64,000 nt of DNA from UBA5536 sp964592595 (GTDB lineage: Bacteria; Bacteroidota; Bacteroidia; Bacteroidales; F082), in the NCBI GenBank assembly GCA_964592595.1, contig CAZQFH010000016.1:1-64000 (forward strand), given 5' to 3'. Under the pieces are notes generated by a model. The model did no database searches, had not been told where the DNA came from, and worked only from the letters and a program-made list of their open reading frames with translations. Every line of letters begins with the position of its first letter. The stretch's first letter is position 1. Below are positions 61,481 through 64,000 of the stretch, piece after piece. Made by a program: the position numbers and the translations under genes.

Positions 61481-63861
61481 TGAAAAAGAGAATTGTTGTT
61501 ATATTGGGATTGATAGGATTGATTATTCAGCTTAATGCACAAAATGCTTCTGTGAGTGGCCGTGTGATCGACAAGACAAACAATGAGCCCCTTCCATTTG
61601 CTAATGTTGTGGTACAAGGAACTACAATAGGTGCCACAACCGACTTTGATGGTGAGTTTACTATCGCAGGATTAAATCCTGGTTTTATAACGATAGAAGC
61701 AACCTATGTTGGATATAAAAATGCTGTTTCTGATGAGATCCAACTCACAAATGCTAAAGCAGAATATGTTAATATCTCAATGGAAAATGCTGGGATTGCA
61801 CTTCAGGAAGTAGAAGTAAAAGCGAATCCTTTTATCAGAACCGAAGAGAGCCCGCTTTCGCTGCAAAAGCTTGGTGTAAGTGAGATTGAAACAAATCCTG
61901 GAAGTAATCGTGATATTTCACGTGTAATTCAATCCCTTCCGGGTGTTGGTTCTGGCGTTTCATTCCGTAACGATATTATAATCAGGGGGGGAGGACCAAG
62001 CGAGGCGGTTTTTTATCTTGATGGAGTGCAGATACCTACCATAAATCATTTTGCTACTCAGGGCTCATCAGGAGGAGCTGTTGGGATATTGAATGCGGAT
62101 TTTATCAGTTCGGTCGATTTTTATTCGGGAGCATTTCCTGCAAACAGATCGAATGCGCTCAGCGGTGTTTTTGAGTTTACACAAAAGGAAGGAAATAAGG
62201 AAAAAACAAGATTTCGTGGCACTGTAGGTGCTTCAGAGCTGAGCCTTACGCTCGATGGGCCTGCTGGCGAAAAATCTAATTACATTTTTTCTGTTCGCCG
62301 GTCTTATCTCCAATTTCTCTTTGATGTGATTGGGTTGCCTTTTTTGCCAACATTTAACGATTATCAGTTTAAATGGAAAACGAGATTTGATAAAAGAAAC
62401 GAACTCACCATCGTCAGTATTGGCGCTTTGGATCAGTTTCGTTTAAATACCGGCATTGAAAATCCTACAGAGGAACAAGAGTATATCTTATCCTTTCTAC
62501 CTGTAAATGAACAGTGGTCGTATGCAATTGGTGCTGTTTACAGACATTTTAAACAGCATAGTTTTCAAACATTGGTGGTAAGTCGTAATATGCTTAATAA
62601 TGTGAGTTACAAATACCCGGAAAATGATGAGAGCAGACCAAGAATATTAGACTATAATTCGCAGGAGATTGAGAATAAAATACGCTTCGAAAATAATATC
62701 CGCTGGGGTGATTATAAGTTTGTTTACTCATTAGGAGGAACTTATGCAAAATACTTTAATAGCACCAATCAGCAGATTTTTATTGGAAATGAACTTACTA
62801 CATTGGACTATGAAACAAATTTGAATGTATTGATGGGAGGTGGTTCTGCTCAGCTCAGTAAGAATTTTTTTAATGACCGTTTATCCCTTTCAGTTGGTTT
62901 ACGAACAGATTTTAATAATTACAGTTCTTCGATGGGTAACCCTGTTGATCAGTTATCACCAAGATTATCAGCTTCATATGTTTTGTCAGACAAATGGGCT
63001 GTAACTGCAAATACTGGACGTTATTATCAATTGCCTGCCTACACTACACTTGGTTTTAGAAATAATGCCGGTGATCTGGTAAACAAGGAAAACGACATAC
63101 GCTACATTGGCGCAAATCATTTTATTACCGGACTGCAATTTATTCCCCGGGATGATGTGTTTTTCTCTATTGAAGGTTTTTATAAGCAATATAGTCACTA
63201 TCCATTTTCATTAAACGACTCTATTAGTTTAGCTAATAAAGGGGCTGATTTTGGAATTTTAGGTAACGAAGAAGTTACATCTACCAGTAAAGGGCGAGCT
63301 TATGGATTTGAAGTATTGAACAGATCCAAATTGCCGTCCGGGTTAAATTTGATATTTTCTTACACTTTTGTTCGGAGTGAGTTTGAAGATTTTAAACAAG
63401 AACTTATTCCTTCCAGTTGGGATTTCAGACACATAATTGTCTTAACTGCCTCTCAAAATCTGAAGAAAAACTGGACGGCTGGAATTAAGTGGCGCTTTGA
63501 CGGAGGTTTGCCCTATACACCATACGATCTGGAAAAATCGGCATTGGTTTCGGCATGGGATGCGCAGGGGCGACCCTATTTTGATTTCGCTCGCCTTAAT
63601 CAATTGCGTTTGGATCCTTATCATCAGCTTGATTTGCGCGTTGATAAACGGTATTTCTTTGATCGTTGGTCGTTAATGCTTTACGTTGATATTCAAAATG
63701 TTTACAACTTCAAAGCAAAGCTTCAGGATGATATCGTTCGAGAAAAGGATGCTAATGGTAATTTTATCACAATTGATGACGATACGAAATATATACTAAG
63801 GGGAATACAAAATACGAGTGGAACAGTTTTACCAACAATTGGAATAATGGTTGAATTTTAG
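61480..63861 (+). CDS. TonB-dependent outer-membrane receptor with carboxypeptidase-regulatory N-domain
   Basis: 793 aa. Signal peptide 1-20, CarboxypepD-reg domain at about 22-105 (SVSGRVIDKTNNEPLPFANV, TTDFDGEFTIAGLNPG), then a plug with SNRDISRVIQSLPGVGSGVS and DIIIRGGGPSEAVFYLDGVQIP. The barrel fills the rest and ends in Phe (IGIMVEF). The ligand is unknown; the DUF2271-like lipoprotein upstream is a candidate partner. Its stop overlaps the stop of the convergent partial gene by 4 nt. Confidence 0.93.
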   Translation: MKKRIVVILGLIGLIIQLNAQNASVSGRVIDKTNNEPLPFANVVVQGTTIGATTDFDGEFTIAGLNPGFITIEATYVGYKNAVSDEIQLTNAKAEYVNISMENAGIALQEVEVKANPFIRTEESPLSLQKLGVSEIETNPGSNRDISRVIQSLPGVGSGVSFRNDIIIRGGGPSEAVFYLDGVQIPTINHFATQGSSGGAVGILNADFISSVDFYSGAFPANRSNALSGVFEFTQKEGNKEKTRFRGTVGASELSLTLDGPAGEKSNYIFSVRRSYLQFLFDVIGLPFLPTFNDYQFKWKTRFDKRNELTIVSIGALDQFRLNTGIENPTEEQEYILSFLPVNEQWSYAIGAVYRHFKQHSFQTLVVSRNMLNNVSYKYPENDESRPRILDYNSQEIENKIRFENNIRWGDYKFVYSLGGTYAKYFNSTNQQIFIGNELTTLDYETNLNVLMGGGSAQLSKNFFNDRLSLSVGLRTDFNNYSSSMGNPVDQLSPRLSASYVLSDKWAVTANTGRYYQLPAYTTLGFRNNAGDLVNKENDIRYIGANHFITGLQFIPRDDVFFSIEGFYKQYSHYPFSLNDSISLANKGADFGILGNEEVTSTSKGRAYGFEVLNRSKLPSGLNLIFSYTFVRSEFEDFKQELIPSSWDFRHIIVLTASQNLKKNWTAGIKWRFDGGLPYTPYDLEKSALVSAWDAQGRPYFDFARLNQLRLDPYHQLDLRVDKRYFFDRWSLMLYVDIQNVYNFKAKLQDDIVREKDANGNFITIDDDTKYILRGIQNTSGTVLPTIGIMVEF

Positions 63862-64000
63862 GGTAAACTGGAATTGTTTTGATCGGCATTTGTTCGCCTG
63901 AGATTTATGGCAATTCTACCTGGATCAAGTTCAATCAAACTAAATACAACCGTTTCATTTTCATTTATTTGATCAAATAAATCGGTGGTGTTAAAGCGAA
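63858..64000 (-). CDS. C-terminal end of an unidentified gene (5' partial at the window edge)
   Basis: The minus strand is open from the window edge to a TAA at 63858, giving about 46 residues (RFNTTDLFDQINENETVVFS, LIELDPGRIAINLRRTNAD) that look coding rather than random and end in SSLP. Too short to assign a family. It converges with the TonB receptor gene, with 4 nt of overlap at the stops. Confidence 0.5.
   Translation of the reverse strand, partial: RFNTTDLFDQINENETVVFSLIELDPGRIAINLRRTNADQNNSSLP

Overview
The window looks like chromosomal DNA of a member of the phylum Bacteroidota, probably a free-living or environmental Bacteroidales/Marinilabiliales- or Flavobacteriia-like organism. 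The evidence is two secreted proteins with type IX secretion (T9SS) C-terminal sorting domains, TonB-dependent receptors with an N-terminal carboxypeptidase-regulatory domain, families largely confined to the phylum (DUF3078, DUF5063, DUF1599, BT_3928-like DoxX protein), a long-tailed S16, and repeated TAnnTTTG (-7) promoter boxes with almost no Shine-Dalgarno sequences. GC is roughly 40% by eye, except for a clearly GC-richer block at about 33.9-36.4 kb. I see no tRNA, rRNA, CRISPR array, insertion sequence or prophage.

Layout. 0-4.2 kb: exported surface proteins (FG-GAP/T9SS, LVIVD-type/T9SS, His-rich PD40 lipoprotein). 4.3-10.6 kb: genome maintenance (uvrA, an ECF-like sigma factor with a small downstream gene, nth, bcp-recA). 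10.7-16 kb: TPR lipoprotein, HPt protein, a FeoA-FeoB fusion preceded by a strong palindrome, a DUF5063 protein and a GreA/B-like protein. 16-19.1 kb: an overlapping operon of membrane protein, XRE regulator and Omp85-like barrel, then a 5'-truncated femAB remnant. 19.2-24.5 kb: a minus-strand nucleotide-sugar operon (ugd, UDP-xylose synthase, rfbD, degenerate GxxExxY protein, phosphohexomutase). 24.6-33.8 kb: DUF3078 barrel, surface lipoprotein plus TonB receptor plus small lipoprotein, PNGase F-like amidase, SDR reductase. 33.9-36.4 kb: dinB and a DnaQ/GIY-YIG nuclease. 36.5-48 kb: small helical protein, rpsP, hybrid histidine kinase, recQ, 3-methyladenine glycosylase, Kef-type antiporter, MarC, DCC, Dabb, MFS and YD-repeat proteins. 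48-64 kb: cdaA and folP diverging from a DUF1599-DoxX-permease-tpiA-prmA-giant secreted protein-plsY run, then dnaN, a lipoprotein and a TonB receptor, with the end of another gene at the right edge.

Functional themes. DNA repair and tolerance genes are unusually dense (uvrA, nth, recA, dinB, DnaQ/GIY-YIG, recQ, alkyl-base glycosylase). ugd and the UDP-xylose synthase together would turn UDP-glucose into UDP-xylose for surface glycans. The orphan HPt protein and the soluble hybrid kinase are plausible phosphorelay partners. Promoter boxes help correct several starts (nth, GreA-like gene, 18.6-kb membrane gene, folP, the 1492-aa protein) and suggest leaderless or nearly leaderless transcripts.

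I did not find a clearly new multi-gene system. The items most worth a second look are the palindrome before feoAB, the giant uncharacterised secreted protein with an apparently leaderless promoter, the GC-rich dinB/nuclease islet, the degenerate GxxExxY protein inside the sugar operon, the XRE/membrane/Omp85 operon and the femAB remnant.
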